Positions 1-9,616 of a stretch of 64,000 nucleotides of DNA are shown in pieces (position 1 is the first letter of the stretch; every line of letters begins with the position of its first letter). Made by a program: the position numbers and the translations under genes. The notes under the pieces were generated by a model, which worked only from the letters and a program-made list of their open reading frames with translations, did not search any database and had not been told where the DNA came from. Origin of the DNA: Pelobates cultripes (Eukaryota; Chordata; Amphibia; Anura; Pelobatidae); contig OW240921.1 of assembly GCA_933207985.1 (NCBI GenBank), positions 103,498,371 to 103,562,370 on the forward strand. Direction: 5' to 3'.

Positions 1-1049
1 TTCCCACCGTTACATTTAATTATGAACAATTCCCAGCACTCTTCGGTTTCCACTCAAGGGAAATCCGCTTAAAGGAACAGTTGACCTATTTACACTTTTA
101 TATCATGGGGCTAACCCACCGCCAACCCCGTTTCCCAGGCCCATTTCAGACCGGTAATGCATATGGCAACTCTCTGTTCCTTAAATAATTTTTTTTCCCC
201 TGGATCCTCATACTTAGTATGCATATGTTTTAGGTTCATCTATTCTGCTGCAAGATAAATCTTCAGGAAGTGATATCCAGTTTCCAGTTTCACAGTTCAG
301 GTAAAAAGTTTTTTCCCAATTTTACGTCTCTCCTGAGGCCTTTTTCTGCCTTCATGGCCTAACGTAAACCCCCCAGGTTTTAAGACGCCTCACCTATTCA
401 CCAACTATTCTCATAAACTTGCACGACCATTCTGCTATTATATTAACATATTGTTTACTATTTATCATTTCTACATACAATTACTAGACCTACGCCATTT
501 TACGCAGTCCCACTATGTTATCAACAACAGGCTACTTGGTCTCCGGCACTCAGTACCAGGTATTTTTATCTTTCTCTTTACAAATACGTTCTCCTTGAGG
601 CCTCACTTCGCCTTCGTATCATTCACAAATTCACATCTCTGGGAACCCAGGGGCTTGTCTCTTATTTTTGACCAACGTTCAGATTACGGACCAACGTTCA
701 GGTCCCTTAGCTTACTTGTGCTTATGTTACAGTATCTCTGCTGCACACTTATCCATACTTTCTACATTTTCACACTTAGCTCGCCGGTGCACGCCTCAGG
801 CCCACTAGCATCTTCTCTTCCCTTAGGTTTCGGACCAAGCCCGTTTCCTGCAGAAGCTAATTTAAAGCCTTATCGAAGTCTCCCTGTGCTTTGTACAAAC
901 AAACAGGACTCATACTCAAGGTTAGTATTTACATACATACATATACATCATTGCAAGAGACAAGCCCCAGTAGTTTAGAGAACTGGCTCCTAGGGTTAGG
1001 TTCTGGCCTTAGCTATCAAATTAATACCCGGTCCCACAAGGTCTACACC

Positions 1050-1260
1050 TCCACCTCATACACGGAGGTCTGGCCCACGACCAAATCATAGTTAGCCACC
1101 TCGCTCGCCCTTCTTGTGGGCTATAGCTAGGGCTTGCCAAGTCACGGCCACACGTTTTTACTCTCTTTATGGTCACCAAGAGGCCTACACCCCACCACCA
1201 TGTGCATGTGGCCACAAAATCCCCTCGGGCCAAATCATAGGTAGAGCCTCTCTCCGCCAC
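1050..1260 (+). repeat. Degenerate internal direct repeat in the YR element leader
   Basis: The motif CCAAATCATAGTTAG near 1081 recurs as CCAAATCATAGGTAG near 1231. Both are followed by a CCTC-rich stretch ending in CGCC and preceded by a CTACACC motif, giving a period of about 150 bp. It lies in the untranslated leader, upstream of the first gag-like frame. The function is unknown. Confidence 0.45.
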
Positions 1261-1388
1261 TTGGCACTAGCAGGGCCTCACCTGTCACTTGGTCTAGGTA
1301 AATTCTTCGCCTCGGCACTACCTAGCAGGCCAGTTCTCCTTCACCTCCTCTTCACCCTACTTATTCAAAGTGTTGTTCCTTTTTTCAG

Positions 1389-2330
1389 ATGTCACAAGAA
1401 CCGATTACCGATCTACCATCGCATAACATATCCAGCGTGCCACTCAGGCCTGGGTCTCCGGAGAAATCCCTCACCCCTTTTACCCACAGGTCCCTGAGAT
1501 ACTGGACCTTTACAAAAATCTCAGCGGAACTCAGAAGCAGGGGTATCCCCTTTCCTGCCACCGCCAGAAAGGCTGAACTGTACCTCTCAGGCCAACGTTT
1601 CCAGGCCAGGCTGTAGTTCACAAATCTTGCCAGCTCACAATTCGGATTCCACATGAGACTCACCAACCTCCAAATGATCAATCACAGACTAGCGAAACTT
1701 GAATCCGCTATAGCCTCTCCAGGTGTCTCGTTGGGCTCAGTGAACCTTCCCCTGACGGTCTCAGCCATACCCACTCCTTATGTTTCTCCTGTCCACCCTG
1801 TCCCAAGGTCCATCAGAATGGGCTTTCCCAAGGGTAAAGACGTTAACACCATGGCCCTACTGCTGACCTCCCAAACTATGCTCACTTGCACGACAGACAC
1901 TTCCACGTCTCACCAACCCCTCACCCCACACGCTAGTCAGGGTGGCGGGCAGAGAGACACACCAGACAGTCCCATTTTATTTCTGGGCAAGGCTCGGGTG
2001 TGTAGTGACTTTAATGCGGGGGTATGTAATCTCACGACATGCGGGGCACTGCACATCTGCTCCATATGCTTCAGAGTCCACACCAATTCCACTTGCCCAG
2101 CCCTTCTGTCACCTAAGATACACCTGACCGAGGTTAACATTGACATCCTGGAATACTATTTCCAGTCACATCCAGATAGGCACCTGGTAGATTATCTGGA
2201 GACTGTTTTTTCTCAGGCCTTATTGCCATCCCCACAGGTACTCTCGAATGCCCTAACCTTTTATCCGCTTCCACTGACCTTCTCCCGGTGGACCACCTTC
2301 TATCTACTGAAATCACAGCCGGCTTTATGA
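1389..2330 (+). pseudogene. gag-like ORF1 of the YR retrotransposon, broken
   Basis: Two open pieces make up this region. The first (1389-1616) starts with ATG right after a TTTTTTCAG acceptor-like tract. It holds a SAP-like helix-loop-helix signature (LRSRGIPFP followed by ARKAEL), as seen in ORF1 proteins of some DIRS/Ngaro elements. The second (1653-2330) contains a proline-rich stretch and a compact Cys/His cluster around residues 110-150, with the spacing C-x5-C-x4-C-x4-H-x-C-x2-C-x4-H-x4-C, typical of the nucleic-acid-binding domain of YR-element gag. A stop at 1614-1616 separates the pieces. The family protein would package element RNA; this copy is not functional. The frame names and domain calls rest on motif recognition only. 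Confidence 0.65.
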
Positions 2331-2361
2331 TCGGTCCTTTTCTGTCTTCACCTTTCTCATC

Positions 2362-3838
2362 TTGGCGTACCAATCCTATTGGTATAGCCATTCACAAATA
2401 CTCCAACAAAAACTTTTAATTATCGATCTCTCTGCATCTCATTCTTCCTCCATTCCCAGTATGAACTCCCTCATTCCCGCCACTGAGTTCTCACTACAAT
2501 ACGCTAAAATTGATGATGCCATGAAAGCCATCTCATTAGCGGGTAGTGGGGCTTGGTTGAGCAAAACAGATATAACCAATGCTTTCAAACTACTATCTAT
2601 TCACCCCTCACTATGGCACTTACACGGTGTTAAATGGAGGAACAGGTATTTTTTCGCCACTCGGCTCACCTTTTGATTTGATATCTTTGCAGAAACCCTC
2701 TGCTGGCTGCTCCTAAATATACTCAGGTGCCCCTCTGTCATTCACTACCTAGATGATTTTCTATTAATAGACCCAGGTTCACAATCCCCTCACTGCATAC
2801 ACTAAACCATAGCGTTTTTTCTCGACACGTGGGGTCCCCTTGTCACGAAGCAAAACACTTGGTCCCTCCACCACGCTCATTTTCTTAGGCATAGTTCTCG
2901 ACACCACTACCTTCCAAGCCAGTTTACCACCAGATAAACTGTCCCAGATCAGGAACGAGATTGTCTTGTTCCTGCGAAGTGTTACGTGCACTAGGAGGGG
3001 CCTCCAGTCCTTATTGGGGTCCCTCAACTTTGCTATTTGTATCATTCTGGAGGGGAGGTCTTTTGTTTCCAGGCTTCTCAACTTGCTCTACGGTGTGCAC
3101 GACTCCTGCCCAGTCATTTTGGACAATCAGGCTAGGGCGGATTTACACATGTGGAGTAGGTTTCTTGACGATTGGAATGGGATCTCTTTGTTCATTCCCC
3201 CACTTTCAGAGCATTCACCTTCAATTTACACAGATGCAGCGGCACACACAGGGTTTGCAGCCATCTACATCAATCACTGGTTTAGGGACGACTGGCCCCT
3301 TGAGACGGATGCCTTGCCGGCCTTTAGAGAATCATCTACTTTATTTAAGATCTACCCCATCGTACCGGCTGACGACACGTGGGGTCATCTTTGGACCGGC
3401 AAGGCAGTTAGATGCTTCTCCGAAAGCTCCACACCCTGTGACATCGTTAACAAAGGTCGGTCCTCCTCACTAACGATTATGAGGCTGATTCGCAGGCTGA
3501 CGTGGTTGGCAGCTACCACTCAGTTCTTCCTAGTCTGTATCCACATTCCTGGTGTCCACAACACAGCAGCCAACGCCCTTTCACGCTCCCAATTTAATAT
3601 CTTCTTCCAGGCACTCCCCACGGCCCACCACTTTCCAACTAGGATTCCACCATTCCACGAGCTAATCTGGGACCAATCACATGCACCTCGCACAGGTACG
3701 CACACCTCACGCAGGTTCACAACTTTCCCTTCACGTATGCCAGGGCTTTGTGTATTGCACCATGTCACAAACAGAAGTTTGCTTATATTTAAGACTTTCG
3801 CTGTTATAATCATGGTAATTTTTTGCCCTTTTCTCTAA
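2362..3838 (+). pseudogene. reverse transcriptase-RNase H of the YR retrotransposon, broken
   Basis: The 2362-2676 frame carries the RT finger/palm motif SKTDITNAFKLL, equivalent to the first catalytic aspartate region. The YLDDFLLI catalytic box follows after a stop at 2674-2676, at about 2747-2770. After a frame change, 2840-3838 carries the RT thumb (FLGIVLDT, then a QSLLGSLNF segment) and RNase H. In RNase H, IYTDAA gives the first catalytic Asp (about residue 130 of this frame), and PGVHNTAANALSR near the end matches the DIRS-type version that precedes the recombinase. The family enzyme copies element RNA into DNA. At least one in-frame stop and one frameshift break it here. Confidence 0.8.
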
Positions 3839-3959
3839 ACCAAGCTTCTTTCTTAAAACCTCCTACGCTGTCACTCAGCTGTTACGTCTCCAAAGTCAAA
3901 TACTCACAATCATTCCTCAATCCATCTCATTACGTCTAACCCTTCCACTAAGCTTGAGC

Positions 3960-4090
3960 ATCATGTCTCCTCCACTGGTATCTCTTTAGCAAGCATTACA
4001 GCAGCAGCTTCAAACACTTACACCCCAGTCTACATCTCAAAGCAATGGGGTCACAAGTAAACATCAGCTCAGGTACTTACATACCTAAAC
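3960..4090 (+). pseudogene. possible C-terminal remnant of a tyrosine recombinase
   Basis: One frame reads GISLASITAAASN, then YISKQWGH, then a stop. This resembles the His-x-x-Arg to Gly-(R/H)-W region near the active-site tyrosine of DIRS/Ngaro recombinases. The position between RNase H and the terminal repeats is right. Only about 300 bp separate RNase H from this remnant, so most of the recombinase gene is deleted. The similarity is short and the call is tentative. Confidence 0.35.
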
Positions 4091-4140
4091 CAGAATATAG
4101 CTTCCTACAAGCTTTCGTTACTCATGCTGTATTAACTTGC

Positions 4141-4146
4141 AATAAA
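4141..4146 (+). promoter_or_regulatory. AATAAA polyadenylation signal near the YR element end
   Basis: AATAAAGTGTGTTTTTC combines a canonical hexamer with a GT/T-rich downstream stretch, just before the split repeats. This is the expected place for 3' processing of the element RNA. Confidence 0.4.
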
Positions 4147-4175
4147 GTGTGTTTTTCTTTGAATCCTCTTTTGCC

Positions 4176-4283
4176 CTCTTTTTACAGGCCTACTCGTACG
4201 TTGGTTTCAGCACACCTCAACCAACTTTGCTTCCTCTTCTACATTCTACATTCCATTACGTATTAGATAAATTCCGAGCACAA
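4176..4283 (+). repeat. Split direct repeat B1
   Basis: Starts CTCTTTTTACAGGCC and ends GAGCACAA. It is repeated with very few differences (for example CAGCACACC versus CGGCACACC) 249 bp downstream at 4425-4532. The unit between them, 4284-4424, would be A2 and contains a TATATAAA box. Confidence 0.8.
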
Positions 4284-4424
4284 GTTGGAAGGCCATTTGG
4301 CCTGATTTTGTGGGAGGAGTTATGATCCTATATAAACCCTACCCCCCTACTTACCTTTGTCTTGCAAGCCATTTGTCCCCACCTACCTACACCCATCTAT
4401 AGTAACAATTTATCTTTGTGGGCT

Positions 4425-4528
4425 CTCTTTTTACAGGCCTACTCGTACGTTGGTTTCGGCACACCTCAACCAACTTTGCTTCCTCTTCTACATTCTACAT
4501 TCCATTACGTATTAGATAAATTCTGAGC

Positions 4529-4532
<4 letters not shown>
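4425..4532 (+). repeat. Split direct repeat B2 (end of YR element)
   Basis: Near-identical to B1 at 4176-4283. It ends abruptly at a TA-dinucleotide tract, which marks the likely 3' end of the element. Confidence 0.8.

Positions 4533-4567
<35 letters not shown>
4533..4567. repeat. (AT)n microsatellite
   Basis: About 16 uninterrupted AT units directly abut the retrotransposon end. Confidence 0.9.
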
Positions 4568-4570
<3 letters not shown>

Positions 4571-5790
4571 TATATTTGGCATTTAACTCACGGCTATGTT
4601 TAACCATGATGTCTTTTTTATTGCCATCCTCATAAGCATAATCATGATATCTGTTTTATAAGTATTGCTATTATTATGACATTTTTAAAATCTTTTTAGC
4701 ATAGAAATTAAAAATTTAAATAATCTCGTGGGCACCCTTTTACTCTTTTATATTGTTGGTTAAATGATTGCTATCGTATATTTTTTTATAATCTTTTTAA
4801 CCAAAAATATGAATTAAAAGCATCTCATGAGCACTCTTTTATTCTTTTATAATATTAGTTAACTTATGCTTTTACAACACAACTCTGACCCCATACTCAT
4901 GGTGTTAAAATTGGTTTTATAATCATTTATACATTTTTATTTTCTTCCATTTCTTTTTCCTTGTTCTTCTTTGTGTTTTTTTTTTTATAAAGTCTTTATT
5001 TTTGGTGCATTTGCCATAGTACATACATAGTCAAGGATGCCCCAACAGCATAAGCATATAGTACAATCACAATTTAGTTGTTATATGTGTTGGGCCGTGT
5101 TTAGCTTTGCACAAGATTTATTTTTTTAAACATGGGCTGTGTAGTTATAGCGAGGTGTCCTGCTGTACCTGTGGCGAGTGCGGTGGGTATGTTTAGCGTT
5201 ATCCCAATGGGTCACTTAAGCGGTACTGGGACACTGGTACAGGGTATGAGCTCATATACTGCCTGGCCCCTTACGTGGTTTGATATATGTTGGGTTTGAT
5301 AGTGGAGGGCTAGGTGTCTGTGTGTCGTCTATGTGAGGGTATATTGTCTGTGTCCAGGTTCCAGGTATACAGCAACAGTTGTGTCACCGTACAATGTGAC
5401 ACCAAGTGTGCCAAGGATTTGGAAGGCTCTGAATAAGAATTTTGAATACCCTGCTTGAAGAAAGGTGGGGTGCTACCTTGAAAGTCACAACTACATATAA
5501 AGTGAACATATACCTTTTGGATCTACTGAGATGTGACTGTACCTACAACTCCATATTTTACATCACGTAACATTGTTACCATCGGCACTACTTTTGTTTT
5601 TTTTATCTTTATATATTGCAGCTTTGACTTCCCATATATCACAAGTGCAAGAGGGTAAGACATTTTTCCTGTACAGCTCTCCACTATTTGTTATAAGTCT
5701 TGCATAATATATGTTTTTACCTACAACTTGGTAAGGGAAGTAAGGTTATCCTACATGAGCACTTTTTGCACACATATATAGTACTGTTAC
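4568..5790. other. AT-rich DNA with no recognisable gene
   Basis: All six frames are short. Poly-T runs and scattered simple repeats are present, including a T-run at 4976-4986. I recognise no element or gene here. Confidence 0.6.
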
Positions 5791-5794
5791 GTTT

Positions 5795-5945
5795 TAGCAC
5801 AGGTATTTGATCTACATAGCTGGAATAGATTTGGCTTTAATTTTTTTTTTAATTTTAAATGTATTTCTCCAATAAAGCTATTAATTCTGTGTTATTTACT
5901 AAAAATGAAGGCCACAATTCAGGTTGTCTACTTTGGTCTTAAAGG
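5795..5945 (+). repeat. Dispersed repeat, diverged match to 8365-8525
   Basis: Shared blocks in the same order include AGCACA-GTATTTGATC, GGAATAGATTTGG, AAATGTATTTCTCCAA and TTTGGTCTTAAAGG. The same block occurs again in copy 2 of the duplication at about 47910-48065. The family is not recognised. Confidence 0.65.
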
Positions 5946-6240
5946 GAAACTCTATGCCAAATATAACTTGAGCTTAATGAAGCAGTTTTAGTGTATAGAT
6001 CAGGGATAGGCAACCAATACAGATGTTGTGGACTACATCCCCCATAATGCTCTTACACCCATAATGCAGGTAGAGCATCATGGAAGGTGTAGTCCAAAAC
6101 ATCTGGAGTGCCAAAGGTTTCCAATGCCTGGTATAGATCATGCCTCTGCTGTCTGACTGCTTAATTTTCTGCCATTTAGGAGTCAAATCACTTTTGTTTC
6201 TGTAGCCCTAGTCACACCTCCCCTGGCTACACCCAACATG
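5943..6240. mobile_element. TTAA-type MITE, host of a nested hAT MITE and of the duplication breakpoint
   Basis: TTAA at 5939-5942 is followed by AGGGAAACTCTATGCC, an end typical of the TTAA-flanked MITEs seen elsewhere in this window. The right end is unclear. A 130-bp hAT MITE interrupts it. Copy 2 of the large duplication contains only the part right of 6173, so the breakpoint lies inside this MITE. Confidence 0.5.
6001..6130. mobile_element. hAT-type MITE with 8-bp target-site duplication
   Basis: The ends are CAGGGATAGGCAACC and, on the other strand, CAGGCATTGGAAACC, matching the CAGGG..GCAACC style of hAT termini. The interior is an imperfect hairpin (GACTACATCCCCCATAATG pairs with the region around CATCATGGAAGGTGTAGTC). 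The 8-bp sequence GTATAGAT occurs on both sides, at 5993-6000 and 6131-6138. Eight-bp duplications are diagnostic of the hAT superfamily. Confidence 0.85.
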
Positions 6241-6594
6241 AAAAAATGGTTTTATGTGATCTCTCATTATTTCTCCACTAGGATACAAAGAGATGAGTTC
6301 TGCAATAAGAAGACAGAGCAATGTGTTTCAACCCTAATTTGTATTAAATATGTTAAATTGATTTATGTATTTTCTTTTTTTATCTCATAGACGCAACAAA
6401 ACTAATGACTATAATAAGTTCCCATCAATTTATACAGGAGTATCATATTTCTATTTAATGATATAAACATGCAAAAGCCAAACAAATGTATTATTAAACA
6501 CATATTTAAACAGCTTTATTTTATTAACAATTTGTAATTGAATTACATTTACTTAATATGGAGTATTAACAGCAGCAAAGGCATATATATATAC

Positions 6595-6848
6595 ACAAGG
6601 TCTACTTGGAAAGTATCCAGCCACGTAATATGAAAAATAGAGACATTTATTGAAGATGAAACATTGTACATAGGATAATGATGCCTCAATTCCCTTCAAA
6701 GTAACCACCTTGGGACTTCACACAATTTTACCAGCATCTCTTCTACTGTTCAAAACACTCTGCAAAACACATCAGCTGCTACATCATGTTTACCCGAATC
6801 TCATCAATGGTCTGAAATCTCTTCCTTTCGATGGTGATTTCAGTTTTG
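6595..6848 (-). mobile_element. mariner-family fragment (copy 1, right part deleted)
   Basis: Begins ACAAGGTCTACTTGGAAAG after a TA tract, as in a widespread animal mariner lineage. The following sequence reads on the - strand as the C-terminal part of the transposase gene. It stops at 6848, where a deletion fuses it to a Tc1 element. The corresponding copy 2 segment (45965-46616) retains the other end. Confidence 0.75.
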
Positions 6849-8136
6849 AGTACACCCCTCACATTTTTGTATATATTTTATTATATCTTTTCATGTGACA
6901 ACTCTGCTACAATGTAAAGTAGCAAGTGTGCAGCCTGTATAACAGTGTAAATTTGCTGTCCCCTCAAAATAACTCAACACACAGCCATTAATGACTAAAC
7001 CGTTGGCAACAAAAGTGAGTACACCCCTAATTGGAAATGTCCAAATTGGGCCCAAAGTGTCAACATTTGTGTGGCCATCATTATTTCCCAGCACTGCCTT
7101 AACCCTCATGGGCATGGAGTTCACCAGAGCTTCACAGGTTGCCAATGGAGTACTCTTCCACTCTTCCATGATGACATCACGGAGCTGGTGGATGTTAGAG
7201 ACCTTGCGCTCCCCACCTTCCATTTGAGGAAGCCCCACAGATGCTCAATAGGGTTTAGGTCTGCAGACATGCTTCGCCAATCCATCACCTTTACCTTCAG
7301 ATTCTTTAGCAAGGCAGGTTGTCTTGGAGGTGTGTTTGTTATTATGTTGGAATACTGCCATGCGGCCCAGTCTCCGAAGGGAGGGGATCATGCTCTGCTT
7401 CAGTATGTCACATGTTGGCATTCATGGTTCTACATGGTTCTGGGTTTACAGCCATGCAGACCAATTTGATGCAGTGTGCTGCGTATGGACTGAGCAGTGG
7501 CAGGTTGGCCCCCCACCCCTTCAACCTCTGCAGCAATGCAGGCAGCATCTATTTCCCAAAGATAACCTCTGGATATGACGCTGGGCATGTGTACTCAACA
7601 TTTTTGGTCAATCATGGCAAGGACTGTTCTGAGTGGAACCTGACATGTGAAACCGATGTATGGTCTTGCCCACTGTGCTGCATTTCAGTTTCAGGGTCCT
7701 GGCAATCTTCTTACAGCCTATGCTATCTTTATGTAGAGCTACAATTCTTTTTTTCAGATCCTTCAGTTCTTTGCCATGAGGTGCCAGGTTGAACTTCCAG
7801 TGACCAGTATGAGAGAGTGTGAGAGTGCGATAACACCAAATTTAACACACCTGCTCCTCATTCACGCCTGAGACCTTGTAACACTAACGAATCACATGAC
7901 ACCGGGGAGGGAAAATGGCTAATTGGGTGTACTCACTTTTGTTGCCAACAGTTTAGACATTAATGGCTGTGTGCTGACTTATTTTGAGGGGACAGCAAAT
8001 TTATACTGTTATACAGGCTGTACACTTACTGCTTTACATTGTAGCAGGGTGTCATTTATTCAGTGTTGTCACACGAAAAGATATAATAAAATATTTACAA
8101 AAATGTGAGGGGTGTACTCACTTTTGTGAAATACTG
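6849..8136 (-). mobile_element. Tc1-like transposon (copy 1, left terminus deleted)
   Basis: The right terminal repeat (about 7924-8136) is complete, ends in GAAATACTG and is followed by TA. It has two direct-repeat cores, GGGTGTACTCACTTTTGTTG (inner) and GGGTGTACTCACTTTTGTGA (outer), which is the IR/DR layout of Sleeping Beauty-like Tc1 elements. The left terminal repeat lacks its outermost 17 bases or so and begins AGTACACCCC. The transposase gene inside is on the - strand and internally deleted, so the copy is inactive. Confidence 0.9.
6960..7795 (-). pseudogene. Tc1-type DDE transposase, internally deleted
   Basis: On the - strand, the start of the gene lies near 7790, with a Lys-rich helix-turn-helix region. 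The end of the catalytic domain lies near 7120-7312, where LNPIEHLWG contains the third catalytic acidic residue of the DDE triad. Between about 7430 and 7450 the sequence jumps from the C-terminal catalytic region to the N-terminal DNA-binding region. The middle, with the first two aspartates, is therefore missing, roughly half of the usual 340-residue protein. Frameshifts also occur. Intact relatives cut and paste the element at TA dinucleotides. The same internal deletion is present in copy 2, so it predates the duplication. Confidence 0.85.
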
Positions 8137-8273
8137 TATATGTAAGTATGTTTGTATGTCCTAGGGAAAATCCTGGTCTGGTACTGAAATGTTGAGCATT
8201 TAACTTGGATTTATGCTACAATGAAGAAGATTAAGTTTTCCAACGACTCAGAGTGTTGGTACTATTGCGGATT

Positions 8274-8320
8274 GTTATATATATATATATATATCTATGT
8301 ATGTATGTATTAATTCTTTA
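8274..8320. repeat. (TA)n plus (TATG)n microsatellite
   Basis: A TA run followed by ATCTATGTATGTATGTATT. In copy 2 the same tract at about 47803-47850 is longer. Confidence 0.9.
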
Positions 8321-8364
8321 TCCCAAAGGACACAAACAATAATCAAACCCTTGCCATTTCTTTC

Positions 8365-8525
8365 CTACCAGCACATGTATTTGATCCACTTATTTGGAAT
8401 AGATTTGGTAATTATTTTGTTAACAAAAATGTATTTCTCCAACAAAACCTATTTATTCACTGTTTTTACTAAGAATGAATGCCAAAATTTAGTCAGTTTG
8501 GCTTATTTGGTCTTAAAGGCATACA
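8365..8525 (+). repeat. Dispersed repeat, second copy of the 5795-5945 family
   Basis: Collinear diverged blocks shared with 5795-5945. The flanking stretch to about 9320 is otherwise AT-rich, without recognisable genes. One ACTTTGAATTCCCTTTG segment near 8590 resembles a piece of the palindromic MITE at 32085-32230. Confidence 0.6.
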
Positions 8526-9324
8526 CCAAAAACACTTTGTGCAGCTAAATCTGTTTTTGTATTTAGTGTTCCATTAATTTTGAAATTCACTTTGAATTCC
8601 CTTTGTTGGCACTAATTGTTTTACTATGCATGGCAATTTGGAGGTTTTGAATTGAGATATGTTGTTATTCTACTATTTTAATGTATTTGTATTTTAATGT
8701 TAGCTGGCAGGAATAGTTAATTTTATATAATTAATTCCAGGAACATATAGTGATGTTTTTATTTCTAAACTTGTAAAATGTCTTTGACATTCTCAAGACA
8801 GATACAGCAGCAATTGTTATTTTTTTACCTCTAGATTCCCGTAGATATGTATTGTTATAACATCTTGTCCACCTACTCTGCTCAAGTCACTGAACCTGAA
8901 CCTGAAGGACGTCATTGACCATGCTTGTTGATTTCCTGCTAGCAAAGAAATTTCACATGCTATTTCCTTGTCTACTCACAGGAAGGTCTAGACAGAAATT
9001 ATTGGCCTGCACACGAACGGAAATTATTGAGGACATAATTTCAGCTCCGCAAGTAGCAGTAGTTTTCAAATATCAGAACATTTTGCTTCTGAATCCATTT
9101 TTGCCATACATCACTGAGAATCAGAATACATGACCTTTGATCGGTTCCCTTGACACTACACTTTAGTATAAGGGTATTAATGTAGGTCTATTGACAAATA
9201 TTTACAATTGCAAGTAATTACAAAGAATTACTTTGACAAACTCTGGGCCTTTCCCAGCATTAATTGTATGATTTACACATGGATTAGACATTAAACACAA
9301 GAAAACAAAACTGTCATTTAAATA

Positions 9325-9372
9325 TAATAAAAATAATAATAATAATAATAATCATTATTATTATTATTTAAA
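9325..9372. repeat. (AAT)n-(ATT)n inverted microsatellite
   Basis: An AAT run followed directly by an ATT run forms a perfect hairpin, bounded by ATTTAAAT-like ends. The equivalent in copy 2 is at about 48865-48910. Confidence 0.85.
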
Positions 9373-9616
9373 TCCTTTGTTTATTTACCTTGCTTTTGTC
9401 ATTCTTCTCATAACCAACAATGTTTCTAAAACTTCAAAACAATTCCATTTTTGCATCTGTGAATGTGGATCTATTGGCACAGACTTAAAATAGACTAAAT
9501 ATAAATTTTTTATGTACAGAGACCATTTTCTGTCTTAGTAGAGATTTGGAGAGGTTAATTAGATAAGAGGACTGGGATATTAACGGTTCTAAGCATAGGT
9601 CACTAGATATAAACAG

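Larger units (their letters stand above)
1..4532 (+). mobile_element. DIRS/Ngaro-type YR retrotransposon, 3' part, decayed
   Basis: The order along the + strand is a pyrimidine-rich leader, a gag-like frame with a Cys/His cluster, reverse transcriptase with YLDD, RNase H, a short remnant resembling the end of a tyrosine recombinase, and then split direct repeats (B1-A2-B2). That order and those ends are the established layout of Ngaro/PAT-like members of the DIRS superfamily, which integrate with a tyrosine recombinase and not a DDE integrase. The left repeat (A1) is not in the window, so the element starts upstream. All frames carry stops or shifts, so this copy cannot make its proteins. DIRS-like and Ngaro-like are hard to separate without the left end. 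Confidence 0.75.
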
